Shown piece by piece: positions 46,273-56,330 of a stretch of DNA of 64,000 nucleotides. The stretch spans positions 62,001 through 126,000 of the forward strand of contig JAJPEQ010000004.1 in assembly GCA_021166775.1 (NCBI GenBank), written 5' to 3'. The position numbers were made by a program, and so were the translations under genes. The DNA comes from Comamonas sp. Lineage in GTDB: Bacteria > Pseudomonadota > Gammaproteobacteria > Burkholderiales > Burkholderiaceae_C. The number at the start of each line of letters is the position of its first letter. The first letter of the stretch is position 1. Below the pieces are notes generated by a model. That model searched no databases, had not been told where the DNA came from, and saw only the letters and a program-made list of their open reading frames with translations.

Positions 46273-47702
46273 AGCACGTCATTCACCACATTCACTTTGT
46301 CGGCATCGGCGGGTCCGGCATGTGCGGCATCGCCGAGGTGCTGCACAACCTGGGTTACACGATTTCCGGGTCGGATCAGAGCGACAGCGCCGTGCTGCAG
46401 CGCCTGCGGGCGCTGGGCATCGCCATCCACATCGGCCACGCGGCCGCGCACATGGCCGGAGCGGACGCGGTGGTCACGTCCACGGCGGTGCAGAGCGAAA
46501 ACCCCGAGGTGCAGGCCGCGCGCGAGAAGAAGATCCCGGTGGTGCCGCGTGCGGTGATGCTCGCCGAACTCATGCGCCTGCGCCAGGGCATCGCGATCGC
46601 CGGCACGCACGGCAAGACCACGACGACGAGCCTCGTGGCGAGCGTGCTGGCCCAGGCGGGGTTGGACCCCACCTACGTGATCGGCGGGCGTCTGAACAGC
46701 GCCGGGACGAACGCCAAGCTCGGCAAGGGCGAGTACATCGTGGTCGAAGCCGATGAGTCGGACGCGTCCTTCCTGAAGCTGCTGCCGGTGATGGCCGTGG
46801 TCACCAACATCGACGCCGACCACATGGACACCTATGGCCATGACTTCGGGCGCCTGAAGCAGGCGTTTGTCGATTTCCTGCATCGCATGCCGTTTTACGG
46901 CACGGCCGTGCTCTGCGTGGACGACCCGGCGGTGCGCGAGATTGCCGCGCGCCTGAATTGCCCCATCACGCGCTATGGCCTGTCGGACGCGGCCGAAGTG
47001 CGGGCGACGGACGTGCGCGCGGTGGGCACGCAGATGCATTTCACCGTGCAGCGGCGCAACGGCGTGACCCTGCCCGATCTGCAGGTCGTGCTCAACCTCG
47101 CGGGCGAGCACAACGTGCGCAATGCGCTCGCCGCGATTGCCGTGGCCACCGAACTGAACGTGCCCGATAAGGCCATTCTCGCGGCCCTGCGCGACTTCAC
47201 GGGCGTGGGGCGGCGCTTCCAGAGCCATGGCGAGCTGCCTGCCGAGGACGGTGGGCGGTTCACGCTGATCGAGGACTATGGTCACCATCCGGCCGAGATG
47301 GCCGCCACGATTGCCGCCGCCCGCGGCGCGTTCCCGGGCCGGCGTTTGCTGTTGGCGTTCCAGCCGCATCGCTACACGCGCACGCGCGACTGCTTCGAAG
47401 ACTTCGTGCGTGTGCTCGGGCTGGCCGATGCCGTCCTGCTCACCGAGGTGTACGCCGCGGGTGAGGAGCCGATTGCGCTCGCCGATGGCCGCTCGCTGGC
47501 GCGTGCTTTGCGCGTCGCGGCCAAGGTGGAACCGGTTTTTGTCGAGGACGTGAATGAACTGCCCGAGCGCATCGCTCGGCTCGCCCGCGGTGGCGACGTG
47601 GTGCTGTGCATGGGCGCGGGCTCGATCGGGGCCGCCGCCGGGCGAACCGCGCAGATGCTCCAAAACAAGGAGCTGCCTGCGCAGGAGGGGAAGGCACCAT
47701 GA
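46269..47702 (+). CDS. murC: UDP-N-acetylmuramate-L-alanine ligase MurC
   Basis: A 477-residue ligase that adds the first amino acid, L-alanine, to UDP-MurNAc. The N-terminal [19 protein letters not shown] is typical, the ATP loop is [23 protein letters not shown] and [11 protein letters not shown] form the catalytic centre, and [13 protein letters not shown] is the C-terminal motif. The ATG at 46269 overlaps the murG stop. Confidence 0.97.
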   Translation: MKHVIHHIHFVGIGGSGMCGIAEVLHNLGYTISGSDQSDSAVLQRLRALGIAIHIGHAAAHMAGADAVVTSTAVQSENPEVQAAREKKIPVVPRAVMLAELMRLRQGIAIAGTHGKTTTTSLVASVLAQAGLDPTYVIGGRLNSAGTNAKLGKGEYIVVEADESDASFLKLLPVMAVVTNIDADHMDTYGHDFGRLKQAFVDFLHRMPFYGTAVLCVDDPAVREIAARLNCPITRYGLSDAAEVRATDVRAVGTQMHFTVQRRNGVTLPDLQVVLNLAGEHNVRNALAAIAVATELNVPDKAILAALRDFTGVGRRFQSHGELPAEDGGRFTLIEDYGHHPAEMAATIAAARGAFPGRRLLLAFQPHRYTRTRDCFEDFVRVLGLADAVLLTEVYAAGEEPIALADGRSLARALRVAAKVEPVFVEDVNELPERIARLARGGDVVLCMGAGSIGAAAGRTAQMLQNKELPAQEGKAP

Positions 47703-48679
47703 CGCGATTTGATCAAAAAACAGACCCCTCCGAGTTCGGCAAGGTGGCCGTGCTCATGGGCGGCGATTCGGCCGAGCGGGAGATTTCGCTGCTGTCGGGC
47801 CGGGGCGTGCTCAAGGCCTTGCGTGCGCGGGGTGTGGATGCGCATGGCTTCGACACGGCGGAGCACGACCTGTCGCTCCTCAAGGCCCAGGGTTTTGCGC
47901 GCTGCTTCATCGCCCTGCACGGTCGCCACGGCGAGGATGGCACGGTGCAGGGGGCGCTGGAGTTGCTCGCAATTCCCTACACTGGCCCCGGGGTCATGGC
48001 GTCGAGCATGGCCATGGACAAGACCATGACCAAGCGCGTCTGGCGCTTCGAGGGCCTGCCCACGCCTGACTGGCGCCTAGCCACGTCGAGCGCCGAGGTG
48101 GCACAGGCCTTTGCCGAGCTCGGCAGCCCCATGATCGTCAAACCGGTGCGCGAGGGCTCCACGCTCGGGTTAACCAAGGTGGTGTCGGCCGAGCAGTGCG
48201 ATGGCGCCTGGCAGCTTGCCGCGCGCCACGATCCGCAGGTGCTGTGCGAGCAGTTCATTGCGGGCGATGAAACCACCTGCGCGCTGCTCGGCCAGGGTGC
48301 CCAGGCCCGGGCGCTGCCGCTGATACGCATCGTCGCGCCCCAGGGCAATTACGACTTCCAGAACAAGTACTACACCGACGTCGTGCGTTACGACTGCCCG
48401 AGTGGCTTGCCCGTCGAGGAAGAGCAGGAAATGCAGCGCCTGTCGCTCGCGGCCTACCGCAGCCTCGCGTGTCGCGGCTGGTCGCGTGTGGACATCATGG
48501 TGCGCGCGAGCGATCGCAAGCCCTTCCTGCTGGAGATCAACACCTCGCCCGGCATGACCGGGCATTCGCTCGTGCCCATGGCGGCGCGAGCCTGTGGCGT
48601 CAGTTACGAAGATCTGTGCCTGCAGATACTCGCGAGCGCATCGCTCGATGCCTGGCAAGGGCGGGAAGGAGCGGCATGA
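47699..48679 (+). CDS. ddlB: D-alanine-D-alanine ligase
   Basis: A 326-residue ATP-grasp ligase that makes the dipeptide used by the MurF half of the fusion upstream. [21 protein letters not shown] begins the substrate domain, [13 protein letters not shown] follows, [14 protein letters not shown] binds ATP, and [19 protein letters not shown] carries the Mg-binding residues. About twelve residues precede the usual start. ATGA overlaps join it to murC and ftsQ. Confidence 0.95.
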   Translation: MTRFDQKTDPSEFGKVAVLMGGDSAEREISLLSGRGVLKALRARGVDAHGFDTAEHDLSLLKAQGFARCFIALHGRHGEDGTVQGALELLAIPYTGPGVMASSMAMDKTMTKRVWRFEGLPTPDWRLATSSAEVAQAFAELGSPMIVKPVREGSTLGLTKVVSAEQCDGAWQLAARHDPQVLCEQFIAGDETTCALLGQGAQARALPLIRIVAPQGNYDFQNKYYTDVVRYDCPSGLPVEEEQEMQRLSLAAYRSLACRGWSRVDIMVRASDRKPFLLEINTSPGMTGHSLVPMAARACGVSYEDLCLQILASASLDAWQGREGAA

Positions 48680-49500
48680 GCGAAGCCCTGCGCCTGCCCG
48701 TCGATGTGCGCCTCATGAACTGGACGACGGCCGTGCTGCTGCTCGGATGCGCTGTGGCGTTCATGCTGGTGCTGGGCAACTGGATGTCGCGTCTGCCACT
48801 CTTTGCCCTGACCAAGGTCACGGTTGACGGCGAGCTGGCGCGCGTGGACATGACGGTGCTGCGCACCAAGGTAACGCCCGTGCTCGTGGGCAACTTCTTC
48901 ACCATGGATCTACAGGCGGTGCGCAGCGCCTTCGAGCAGGTGCCGTGGGTCAGAAGCGTGCAGGTGCAGCGCGAATTCCCGCACGCCCTGCGCGTTCGCG
49001 TGCGTGAGCAGGATGCGGCCGCGCTCTGGGGCGAGGCGGACAGTGGCGCGCTGGTCAATCGCGAGGGCGAGGTGTTCGAGGCCGATCCGGCGGCGCTGGA
49101 GGATGAGCGCCTGGCGCGTTTGGTCGGTCCCAGGGAGCAGTCGGCCCCGATGCTCGCGATGCTGGGGCAACTTGCCCCCGCGCTCGAGCCGCTGCAGCGG
49201 CCCGTGGAGTCCCTGGCCCTGAGCGCGCACGGCAGCTGGCGCGTGCAGCTGGAAAACGGCGCGGCGCTCGAGCTCGGCACGGGCGAAGCGCCAGTGCTGC
49301 TGGCGCGCCTGAAGCGCCTCACCGACACGCTGGGCGGCGTGGCGCGGCGCCAGGGGCGGCGCGTCACCCAGCTCGAATACGCGGATCTGCGCTACGCCAA
49401 TGGCTACGCCCTGCGCCTGCAGGGGGTGACCACGGTGAGCGGTGATGCGCCCCATCCTGCGGCGGCGCGGCGCCCCGCATCCACCAACCACCGAGGGTAG
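48676..49500 (+). CDS. ftsQ: cell division protein FtsQ
   Basis: A 274-residue bitopic divisome protein. A short cytoplasmic tail is followed by one helix (about 15-37), then the POTRA domain [21 protein letters not shown] and the beta domain with [30 protein letters not shown]. It links early and late division proteins through FtsBL. The C-terminal tail is Ala/Pro/His-rich. ftsA starts 11 bp later. Confidence 0.93.
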   Translation: MSEALRLPVDVRLMNWTTAVLLLGCAVAFMLVLGNWMSRLPLFALTKVTVDGELARVDMTVLRTKVTPVLVGNFFTMDLQAVRSAFEQVPWVRSVQVQREFPHALRVRVREQDAAALWGEADSGALVNREGEVFEADPAALEDERLARLVGPREQSAPMLAMLGQLAPALEPLQRPVESLALSAHGSWRVQLENGAALELGTGEAPVLLARLKRLTDTLGGVARRQGRRVTQLEYADLRYANGYALRLQGVTTVSGDAPHPAAARRPASTNHRG

Positions 49501-49511
49501 GACGCAAGCAC

Positions 49512-50741
49512 ATGCCAAGGGAAACCAAAGACGTCATCGTGGGCCTCGATATCGGCACCGCCAAGATCATGGTGGCCGTGGCCGAGGTGCTGCAGGATGG
49601 CAGCCTAAAGCTCGCGGGACTGGGTGTGGCGCCATCCAACGGCCTCAAGCGTGGTGCGGTGGTCAATATCGAGGCCACGGTGCACAGCATCCAGCAGGCC
49701 CTGAAGGAGGCCGAGCTGATCGCCGATTGCAAGATCCAGCGCGTGTACACCGGCATCACCGGCAACCACATCCGCGGGCTCAATTCGAGCGGCATGGTGG
49801 CGATCAAGGACAAGGAAGTGAGCCAGGCGGACGTGGCGCGCGTGGTTGAGACCGCCAAGGCCGTCAACATCTCCAGCGATCAGCGCCTGCTGCTGGTGGA
49901 GCCGCAGGAGTTCATCATCGACGGCAACGAGGTCAAGGAGCCGATCGGCATGAGCGGCATCCGCCTGGAGGCCAAGGTGCACATCGTCACCGGCGCTCAG
50001 GCCGCGGCCGAGAACATCATCAAATGCGTGCGCCGCTGCGGCCTGGAGGTCGAGCAGCTGCTGCTCAACCCATTGGCGAGCAGTCAGGCGGTGCTGACCG
50101 ACGACGAGCGCGAGCTGGGCGTGGCGGTGGTGGACATCGGCGCGGGCACGACCGACATCGCCATCTTCACCGGCGGCGCGATCCGTCACACGGCGGTGCT
50201 GCCGATCGCGGGCGACCTCATCACCAGCGACATCGCGATGGCGCTGCGCACGCCCACCAAGGACGCCGAGGACATCAAGGTCGAGCACGGCTGCGCCAAG
50301 CAGCTGCTCGCCGACCCCGAGGCGCAGGTCGAGGTGCCGGGCCTGGGTGATCGCGAGCCGCGCATGCTCACGCGCCAGGTGCTCGCGGGTGTGATCGAGC
50401 CGCGCGTGGAGGAAATCTTCCAGCTCGTGCAGCAGGTCATCCGCGATTCGGGCTTCGAGGAGGTGCTGTCCTCGGGCATCGTGCTCACGGGCGGCTCCAG
50501 CGTCATGCCGGGCATGGTGGAGCTGGGCGAGGACATCTTTCTCAAGCCCGTGCGCCGGGGCCTGCCGCACTACGCCAACGCGCTCGCAGACATGGTGGCG
50601 CAGCCGCGCGCGGCCACCGTCATGGGTCTGCTCGAAGAGGGGCGGCTGGCGCACATGCGAGGTTTCAAGGTCGCTTCCAGGAACGGCTCGATGAAGACCG
50701 CGTTGGGGCGTTTCAAGGATTTCATCGTGGGGAATTTCTGA
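49512..50741 (+). CDS. ftsA: cell division protein FtsA
   Basis: A 409-residue actin-like protein that anchors FtsZ to the membrane. VGLDIGTAKIMVAVAEV is the phosphate-1 motif, VVDIGAGTTDIAIFTGG is phosphate-2, and LTGGSSVMPGMVELGED is the adenosine motif. The C-terminal amphipathic helix (about MKTALGRFKDFIVGNF) is the membrane-targeting sequence. Length and order before ftsZ match the family. Confidence 0.97.
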   Translation: MPRETKDVIVGLDIGTAKIMVAVAEVLQDGSLKLAGLGVAPSNGLKRGAVVNIEATVHSIQQALKEAELIADCKIQRVYTGITGNHIRGLNSSGMVAIKDKEVSQADVARVVETAKAVNISSDQRLLLVEPQEFIIDGNEVKEPIGMSGIRLEAKVHIVTGAQAAAENIIKCVRRCGLEVEQLLLNPLASSQAVLTDDERELGVAVVDIGAGTTDIAIFTGGAIRHTAVLPIAGDLITSDIAMALRTPTKDAEDIKVEHGCAKQLLADPEAQVEVPGLGDREPRMLTRQVLAGVIEPRVEEIFQLVQQVIRDSGFEEVLSSGIVLTGGSSVMPGMVELGEDIFLKPVRRGLPHYANALADMVAQPRAATVMGLLEEGRLAHMRGFKVASRNGSMKTALGRFKDFIVGNF

Positions 50742-50919
50742 TGCGCCCGCCCGAGCGTCTCCGGATCTGCCTGCCGCCGCTGGCGGCGCGCCCGCACGTG
50801 CCGCGCCGAAAGCGGGGTCGATGGCGATGGTGCATCAAGCCGCCTCCCGACACGATTGCACCGTTTCATTTTTCATCATCAGTCATCACCGTTATTCATA
50901 TTCATTCAGGAGCAGTCAC

Positions 50920-52131
50920 ATGGCCATCGAAATGATCGAAACCGAAGAATTCAACCAGGGCACGCTGATCAAGGTCATTGGCGTGGGCGGCGGAGGCGGC
51001 AACGCGGTGGAGCACATGATCGCGCGCAATGTGCAGGGCGTGCAGTTCGTCTGCGCCAACACCGATTCGCAGGCGCTCCTGCGCAGTTCGGCGCACCAGA
51101 CGGTGCAGCTGGGCAACAACGGCCTGGGCGCCGGCAGCAAACCCGAGAAGGCGCGTGACGCGGCCGAGCAGGCCGAGGAAGACATCCGCCAGGCGATTGC
51201 CGGGTCGCACATGCTCTTCATCACCGCCGGCATGGGCGGGGGCACGGGCACGGGCGCGGCGCCCATCATCGCCAGGATCGCCAAGGAGATGGGCATCCTC
51301 ACCGTCGGCGTCGTCACCAAGCCGTTTGCCTGGGAGGGCAGCCGCCGGATGAAGAACGCCGACGAGGGGCTGGCGGAGCTCGAAGCGAACGTTGATTCGC
51401 TCATCGTCGTGCTCAACGAGAAGCTGCTCGAGGTGCTGGGCGACGACATCACGCAGGAAGAGGCCTTCGCGCACGCCAACGACGTGCTCAAGAACGCGGT
51501 GGGCGGCATCGCCGAGATCATCAACGAGTACGGCCAGATCAACGTCGACTTCGAGGACGTGCGCACCGTGATGGGCGAGCCGGGCAAGGCCATGATGGGC
51601 ACGGCCACCGCCAGCGGGCCCGACCGCGCGCGCATCGCGGCCGAGCAGGCCATCGCCTGCCCGCTGCTCGAAGGCATCGATCTCTCGGGCGCCAAGGGGG
51701 TGCTGGTGCTGGTGACGGCCAGCAAGAACAGCCTCAAGCTCTCCGAGTCGCGCCTGGCGATGAACACCATCAACGCCTACGCTTCGCCCGATGCGCATGT
51801 GATCTTCGGCGCCGCCTACGATGACAGCCTGGTGGACGAGATCCGCGTGACGGTGGTGGCCACGGGCCTGTCCAACGTCGCCGCGCGCCGCCAGAGCATC
51901 CAGGTGGTGCAGGGGGGGCAACGCACCGGCACCGACAACCTGCCCTACACCCCGGCGACGATGGCGGGCGCGCTCGGCGGCGGGGCCGCGCGCGGCGACT
52001 ACGCCAACATGGCCGTGCCCAGCGTCTGGCGCACCAACCGTTCGCAGGCCACGGCGCGCGTGGATGCGATGTCCTCGGGCGGCATGGACGAGTTGGAGAT
52101 TCCGGCGTTCCTGCGCAAGCAGGCCGATTGA
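50920..52131 (+). CDS. ftsZ: cell division GTPase FtsZ
   Basis: A 403-residue tubulin homologue forming the Z ring. The N-terminal IKVIGVGGGGGNAVEHM, the G-box GGGTGTGAAP (about 105) and NVDFEDVRTVM are intact. The C-terminal tail ends LEIPAFLRKQAD, the conserved peptide that binds FtsA and ZipA-type partners. The ATG at 50920 has a CAGGAG site. The preceding 178-bp AT-richer, CAT-rich gap after ftsA likely carries an additional ftsZ promoter, but I could not choose a convincing -35/-10 pair. Confidence 0.97.
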   Translation: MAIEMIETEEFNQGTLIKVIGVGGGGGNAVEHMIARNVQGVQFVCANTDSQALLRSSAHQTVQLGNNGLGAGSKPEKARDAAEQAEEDIRQAIAGSHMLFITAGMGGGTGTGAAPIIARIAKEMGILTVGVVTKPFAWEGSRRMKNADEGLAELEANVDSLIVVLNEKLLEVLGDDITQEEAFAHANDVLKNAVGGIAEIINEYGQINVDFEDVRTVMGEPGKAMMGTATASGPDRARIAAEQAIACPLLEGIDLSGAKGVLVLVTASKNSLKLSESRLAMNTINAYASPDAHVIFGAAYDDSLVDEIRVTVVATGLSNVAARRQSIQVVQGGQRTGTDNLPYTPATMAGALGGGAARGDYANMAVPSVWRTNRSQATARVDAMSSGGMDELEIPAFLRKQAD

Positions 52132-52135
52132 GATG

Positions 52136-52158
52136 ACGCCGCGCCTCTGGCGCGGCGT
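52136..52158 (+). terminator. 10-bp GC hairpin directly after ftsZ, no U tract
   Basis: ACGCCGCGCC (52136-52145) pairs perfectly with GGCGCGGCGT (52149-52158) over a TCT loop, four bases after the ftsZ stop. No T run follows, so it may attenuate, block exonucleases or process the RNA rather than stop transcription before lpxC (52278). Confidence 0.5.
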
Positions 52159-52277
52159 GACCTCGCTTCGCTCGATGACGGCGGCTGCGCCGACACGACG
52201 AATGCACGGGCGTTCATGCACTCGTCATCCGTCATTGGCGTCGCGCCGACGGCGCATCATGAAACTAAAATTGCCGG

Positions 52278-53201
52278 ATGTTGCAGCAACGCACGATCAA
52301 GACGCTCACCCGCTCCGTCGGCGTGGGGCTGCACAGCGGCCAGCGAGTGGAGCTGACGCTGCGTCCCGCCGCGCCCGATACGGGCATCGTGTTTCGCCGC
52401 ATCGATCTGCCCGAGCCGGTGGACATTGCGGTATGCGCCGAGGCGGTAGTCGATACCCGCATGGCCTCGACCATAGGCGCGCACGGGGCCAAGGTGCATA
52501 CCGTGGAACATCTCATGTCGGCCTGCGCGGGCCTGGGGCTGGACAACCTCTACGTGGATATCACGGCCGAGGAGGTGCCCATCCTCGATGGCTCCGCCGC
52601 GTCCTTCGTGTTCCTGCTGCAGAGCGCGGGCATCGAGCTGCAGAACGCGCCCCGGCGTTTCCTGAGGATCAAGCGTGCCGTCGAGGTGCGCGAGGGGGAA
52701 GGGCATCAACTCAAATGGGCGCGGCTTGAACCCTTTCATGGCTACAAGCTGCGCTTCGAAATCGACTTCGCCCACCCGGCGGTGGATTCCACCGAGCAGT
52801 GCGCGGAGTTCGACCTGGGACAAGGCAATTACGCACGCGACATTGCGCGGGCACGCACCTTCGGCTTCACCAAGGATGTGGAAATGCTGCGCGCCAACGG
52901 CCTGGCGCTCGGCGGGGGGCTCGACAACGCCATCGTGATGGACGACTACAAGGTGCTCAACGCCGACGGCCTGCGCTACGACGCCGAATTCGCCCGGCAC
53001 AAGATCCTCGATGCGATGGGTGACCTCTACCTCGTCGGCCATCCCTTGCTGGCCGCCTATAGCGCGTTTCGCAGCGGCCACGCGCTCAACAATCAGCTGC
53101 TGCGCGCCGTGCTCGCGCAGCCCGATGCGTGGGAGCTGGCGAGTTTTGACAGTGAGCGCGAGGCGCCCCAGGGCTTTGCCAGGCCGGTTGCGGCCTGGTA
53201 G
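52278..53201 (+). CDS. lpxC: UDP-3-O-acyl-N-acetylglucosamine deacetylase LpxC
   Basis: A 307-residue zinc enzyme for the first committed step of lipid A synthesis. Zinc ligands are H78 in HTVEHLMSA and H241 with D245 in HKILDAMGD; the general base is in [10 protein letters not shown]. The N-terminal [19 protein letters not shown] is typical. It ends the dcw cluster as in other proteobacteria. No clear ribosome site precedes the ATG, and the 146-bp leader contains the ftsZ hairpin and CGATGA/CGTCAT-rich inverted segments. Confidence 0.96.
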   Translation: MLQQRTIKTLTRSVGVGLHSGQRVELTLRPAAPDTGIVFRRIDLPEPVDIAVCAEAVVDTRMASTIGAHGAKVHTVEHLMSACAGLGLDNLYVDITAEEVPILDGSAASFVFLLQSAGIELQNAPRRFLRIKRAVEVREGEGHQLKWARLEPFHGYKLRFEIDFAHPAVDSTEQCAEFDLGQGNYARDIARARTFGFTKDVEMLRANGLALGGGLDNAIVMDDYKVLNADGLRYDAEFARHKILDAMGDLYLVGHPLLAAYSAFRSGHALNNQLLRAVLAQPDAWELASFDSEREAPQGFARPVAAW

Positions 53202-53203
53202 CG

Positions 53204-53692
53204 TCATTTTCTGAGCGGTATCGGCGTGGCCGGATCGACCGGCACGGCGGTCACGCTGTTTTGCGGCGAGCCGTCGATGAGCTTGTCCGAATACGTGAGG
53301 TAGACGAGCGTATGGCGCTTTTCGTCCACCATGCGCACCACGCGCAGGCGTTTGAAGACGAGCGAGATGCGCTCGTTGAACACCTCTTCCTGCTGCTTCA
53401 GGGGCTGGGCAATCTGGATGGGGCCGATCTGGCGGCAGGCGATCGATGCCTCGGCCCGGTCCTCGGCCAGGCCCAGCGTGCCCTTGATCCCGCCCATGCG
53501 CGCCCGCGAGAGGTAGCAGGTGACGCCATTCACGCGCGGATCGTCCCAGGCCTCGACGAGGATGTCGTGGTCGCGCCCCAGCCACTGAAAGGCCGTGTCG
53601 ACGCTGCCGATCTTTTCGCCCGAGGCGGCCCATGCCGCGGCGCACGCCAGCGCCAGCGCACCCGCCGCGATCGCCCGCAAGCCGGGCGTCAC
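53204..53692 (-). CDS. creA: CreA family periplasmic protein
   Basis: A 162-residue secreted protein of unknown biochemical function. A signal peptide (GLRAIAAGALALACAAAWA) is followed by EKIGSVDTAFQWLGRDHDILVEAWDDPRVNGVTCYLSRA, the CreA signature, and a pair of cysteines (CYLS and IACRQI). The GTG at 53692 was chosen because it overlaps the cphA stop as GTGA and gives the signal peptide directly; the frame is open further up but unlike the family. It converges on lpxC with a 2-bp gap. Confidence 0.85.
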   Translation of the reverse strand: MTPGLRAIAAGALALACAAAWAASGEKIGSVDTAFQWLGRDHDILVEAWDDPRVNGVTCYLSRARMGGIKGTLGLAEDRAEASIACRQIGPIQIAQPLKQQEEVFNERISLVFKRLRVVRMVDEKRHTLVYLTYSDKLIDGSPQNSVTAVPVDPATPIPLRK

Positions 53693-56265
53693 AGGTGCGC
53701 CTCCGTGCAGCGCTTTTGCAGGTGGGCCAGCGATTCCTGAACCTGATCGACGAGCACCAGGCACAGGTCACCGGCCTTCAGGCGCGCCAGCGCGTGGTCG
53801 ATGGCGATGAATTCGCCGTGGATTTCGGTCACGTAGCTGGCGCGTTTGGCGTTCTGCAGGCCCTTGTGCAGCAGCGCGAGCACCTCGCCGTCGGCGCGGC
53901 CACGCTGGCAGGCGTCCTGGTAGAGGATCACGTCGTCGAAACTGCTGCCCAGGATTTCCGTCTGCTCGGTGATGTCCTGGTCGCGCCGGTCGCCCGCGCC
54001 GCTGATGACCACGGCGCGGTGCGTGCCGGGCATGGCCTGCGTCGCCTGCACCAGCGCGCGGATGGCGTCGGGATTGTGGCCGTAGTCGGCGATGATGGTC
54101 GCGCCGTGGTAGTCCATGACGTTGAAGCGCCCCGGCACGCTGTCGGTGCTGCTCTCGAAGCTCGCCAGGCCCCGGCGCACCGTGTCCCACGGCAGGCCCG
54201 TGCCCCAGGCGGCGCCCACGGCCGCCATCACGTTGTCCACCTGAAAGCCGATCAGCCCGCCATGCGTGAGCGGGATGTCGCGGAGCAGGATGCTCTCGCG
54301 CCAGGAGCCTTCGGCGGCCACGATGCGCCCCTCGTCCACGTAGACCACGCGACCGCCTTGCGCGCGGTGCGTGACCATCACCGGATGGTGGCGGTCTTGC
54401 GCGAAGAAGATCACCTTGCCCGGACATACGTGCGCCATGGCCGCGCAGTGCGGATCGGCCGCGTTGAGCACGGCCCAGCCGGTGGGCGCCACGTTCTGCA
54501 CGATCACGCGCTTCAAGACCGCCACGTCTTCCACCGTGGTGATGTAGTTCAGTCCCAGGTGGTCGCCCGCGCCGATGTTGGTGACCACGGCCACCTGGCA
54601 CTGGTCGAAGCCCAGTCCCTCGCGCAGAATGCCGCCGCGCGCGCATTCGAGCACCGCCGCCTCCGTGTCGGGGTGGGCGAGGGCGTTGCGCGCGCTCTTG
54701 GGGCCGGAGCAGTCGCCGCTGTCGATCTGATGCCCGCCGACGTAGACGCCGTCGGTGTTGGTCATCGCGGTGTTCCAGCCGCGGGCGTTGAACAGGTGGG
54801 CGATCAGGCGCGTGGTGGTGGTCTTGCCGTTGGTGCCGGTCACGGCCACCACCGGGATGCGCCCGTCCTCGCCCGGCGCGAACAGCGCGTCGATCATGGG
54901 TGCGCCCACGTTGCGCGGCTTGCCGAACGAGGGCGAGAGGTGCATGCGCAGGCCCGGCGCGGCGTTGACCTCGACGATGCCCCCGCCCTGTTCCTCCAGC
55001 GGCCTGAGCATCGATTCGCAGATGACGTCCACGCCGCAGATGTGCAGGCCTATGGTCTGCGCCGCATCGACGGCGCGTGCCGCGATGTCGGGGTGCACGT
55101 CGTCGGTCACATCGGTGGCGCTGCCGCCGGTGGAGAGGTTGGCGTTGTGCCGCAGCACGATGCGCTGGCCCTGCGCGGGCACCGACTCGGGCGTCAGTCC
55201 TTCGTTGGCGAGGCGCGCGAGAGCGATCTCATCGAGCCGGATCCTGGTGAGCGCGCTGCCGTGGCCGCTGCCGCGGCGTGGGTCCTGGTTGACGATGGCC
55301 ACGAGCTCGCGGATCGTGTGCTCGCCGTCGCCCAGCACCTGTGGCGGCTCGCGTCGCGCGGCAGCCACCATCTGGCCACCGACCACGAGCAGGCGAAAGT
55401 CGTGGCCCGGCAGAAAGCGCTCGACCATCACCTCGCCGCTGTATTCCTGCGCCGTGGCGTAGGCAGCCTCGAGCTGCTCGCGCGTCGTGATGTTCACGGT
55501 GACGCCCTTGCCCTGATTGCCGTCCTGGGGTTTGACCACGACTGGCAGGCCCACCTCCAGCGCCGTGGCCCAGGCATCGTCCACGTCCGCCACCGGGCGG
55601 CCCAGCGGCACGGGCACGCCCGCGGCGTGCAGCAGGCGCTTGGTCAGGTCCTTGTCCTGCGCGATGGATTCGGCCACGGCGCTTGTCGCGTCGAGCTCGG
55701 CGGCCTGCACGCGCCGCGCCTTCACGCCCCAGCCCAGCTGCACCAGCGAGCCGCTGGTCAGCCGCCTGAACGGGATGTTGCGCGCAATCGCCGCGTTGAT
55801 GATGTTGCGCGTGGATGGTCCCATGCGCACGTCCTGGTCGAGCTCGCGCAGCAGGGCAACCGTGGCCGCGGCGTCATACGGCGTGTCGGCGAGCGCGGCG
55901 CGAATCAGCGTCTCGGCCTCCTCGACGGCCTTGCGCCCCACGTCTTCCTCCGTGTACTCGACGACCACCTGGTAGGTGTCGGCCTCCACCGTCTCGTGCG
56001 TGCGGCTGAAGGTGACGCTGCAGCCCGCCTGCGCCTGCAGCTGGCGCGCGGCCGCTTCCATCACGTGGGCGAGCGAGACCGGCAGTTCCGCGCCATGGGG
56101 CGCGAGCGCGCCGATGGCAGGAAAGCGCGCGCGCAGGCGGTCTTCGAACCCGGCGATGGCCGCGATGTCGTGCTCGCTCGGTTCGCAGTGCACGATGGTC
56201 TCGATCGCGGTGCTGCGGGTCCAGAGGTTGGGGCCGCGCAGGGCGCGGGTGCGAAGAATTTGCAT
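53689..56265 (-). CDS. cphA: cyanophycin synthetase CphA1
   Basis: An 858-residue enzyme that builds the Asp-Arg storage polymer cyanophycin. The N-terminal domain runs to about 160, then an ATP-grasp domain (QDKDLTKRLLHAAGVPVP, VVVKPQDGNQGKGVTVN, GIVEVNAAPGLRMH) that adds aspartate, then a Mur-ligase-like domain with an intact ATP loop [14 protein letters not shown] (about 476) that adds arginine. DYGHNPDAI and GDRRDQDI are the C-terminal motifs. Both active sites look complete. It lies downstream of the paralogue at 56324. Confidence 0.95.
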   Translation of the reverse strand: MQILRTRALRGPNLWTRSTAIETIVHCEPSEHDIAAIAGFEDRLRARFPAIGALAPHGAELPVSLAHVMEAAARQLQAQAGCSVTFSRTHETVEADTYQVVVEYTEEDVGRKAVEEAETLIRAALADTPYDAAATVALLRELDQDVRMGPSTRNIINAAIARNIPFRRLTSGSLVQLGWGVKARRVQAAELDATSAVAESIAQDKDLTKRLLHAAGVPVPLGRPVADVDDAWATALEVGLPVVVKPQDGNQGKGVTVNITTREQLEAAYATAQEYSGEVMVERFLPGHDFRLLVVGGQMVAAARREPPQVLGDGEHTIRELVAIVNQDPRRGSGHGSALTRIRLDEIALARLANEGLTPESVPAQGQRIVLRHNANLSTGGSATDVTDDVHPDIAARAVDAAQTIGLHICGVDVICESMLRPLEEQGGGIVEVNAAPGLRMHLSPSFGKPRNVGAPMIDALFAPGEDGRIPVVAVTGTNGKTTTTRLIAHLFNARGWNTAMTNTDGVYVGGHQIDSGDCSGPKSARNALAHPDTEAAVLECARGGILREGLGFDQCQVAVVTNIGAGDHLGLNYITTVEDVAVLKRVIVQNVAPTGWAVLNAADPHCAAMAHVCPGKVIFFAQDRHHPVMVTHRAQGGRVVYVDEGRIVAAEGSWRESILLRDIPLTHGGLIGFQVDNVMAAVGAAWGTGLPWDTVRRGLASFESSTDSVPGRFNVMDYHGATIIADYGHNPDAIRALVQATQAMPGTHRAVVISGAGDRRDQDITEQTEILGSSFDDVILYQDACQRGRADGEVLALLHKGLQNAKRASYVTEIHGEFIAIDHALARLKAGDLCLVLVDQVQESLAHLQKRCTEAHL

Positions 56266-56280
56266 GGTGCTGATTCAGAT

Positions 56281-56330
56281 AAAAATAGGGCTCTGAAGCT
56301 TGCCTGGCGGGCGCTGACAGCTATCAATCG
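56281..56330 (-). repeat. palindromic repeat between cphA and cphA'
   Basis: Read on the minus strand it begins TTGATAGCTG, continues with GCGCC and GGCAAGC arms, then TCAGAGCCC and TATTTTT. It is the same design as the copies at 33092 and 61415. Its TGA is the stop codon of the cphA' gene, so the element sits exactly at a gene end. Confidence 0.55.
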
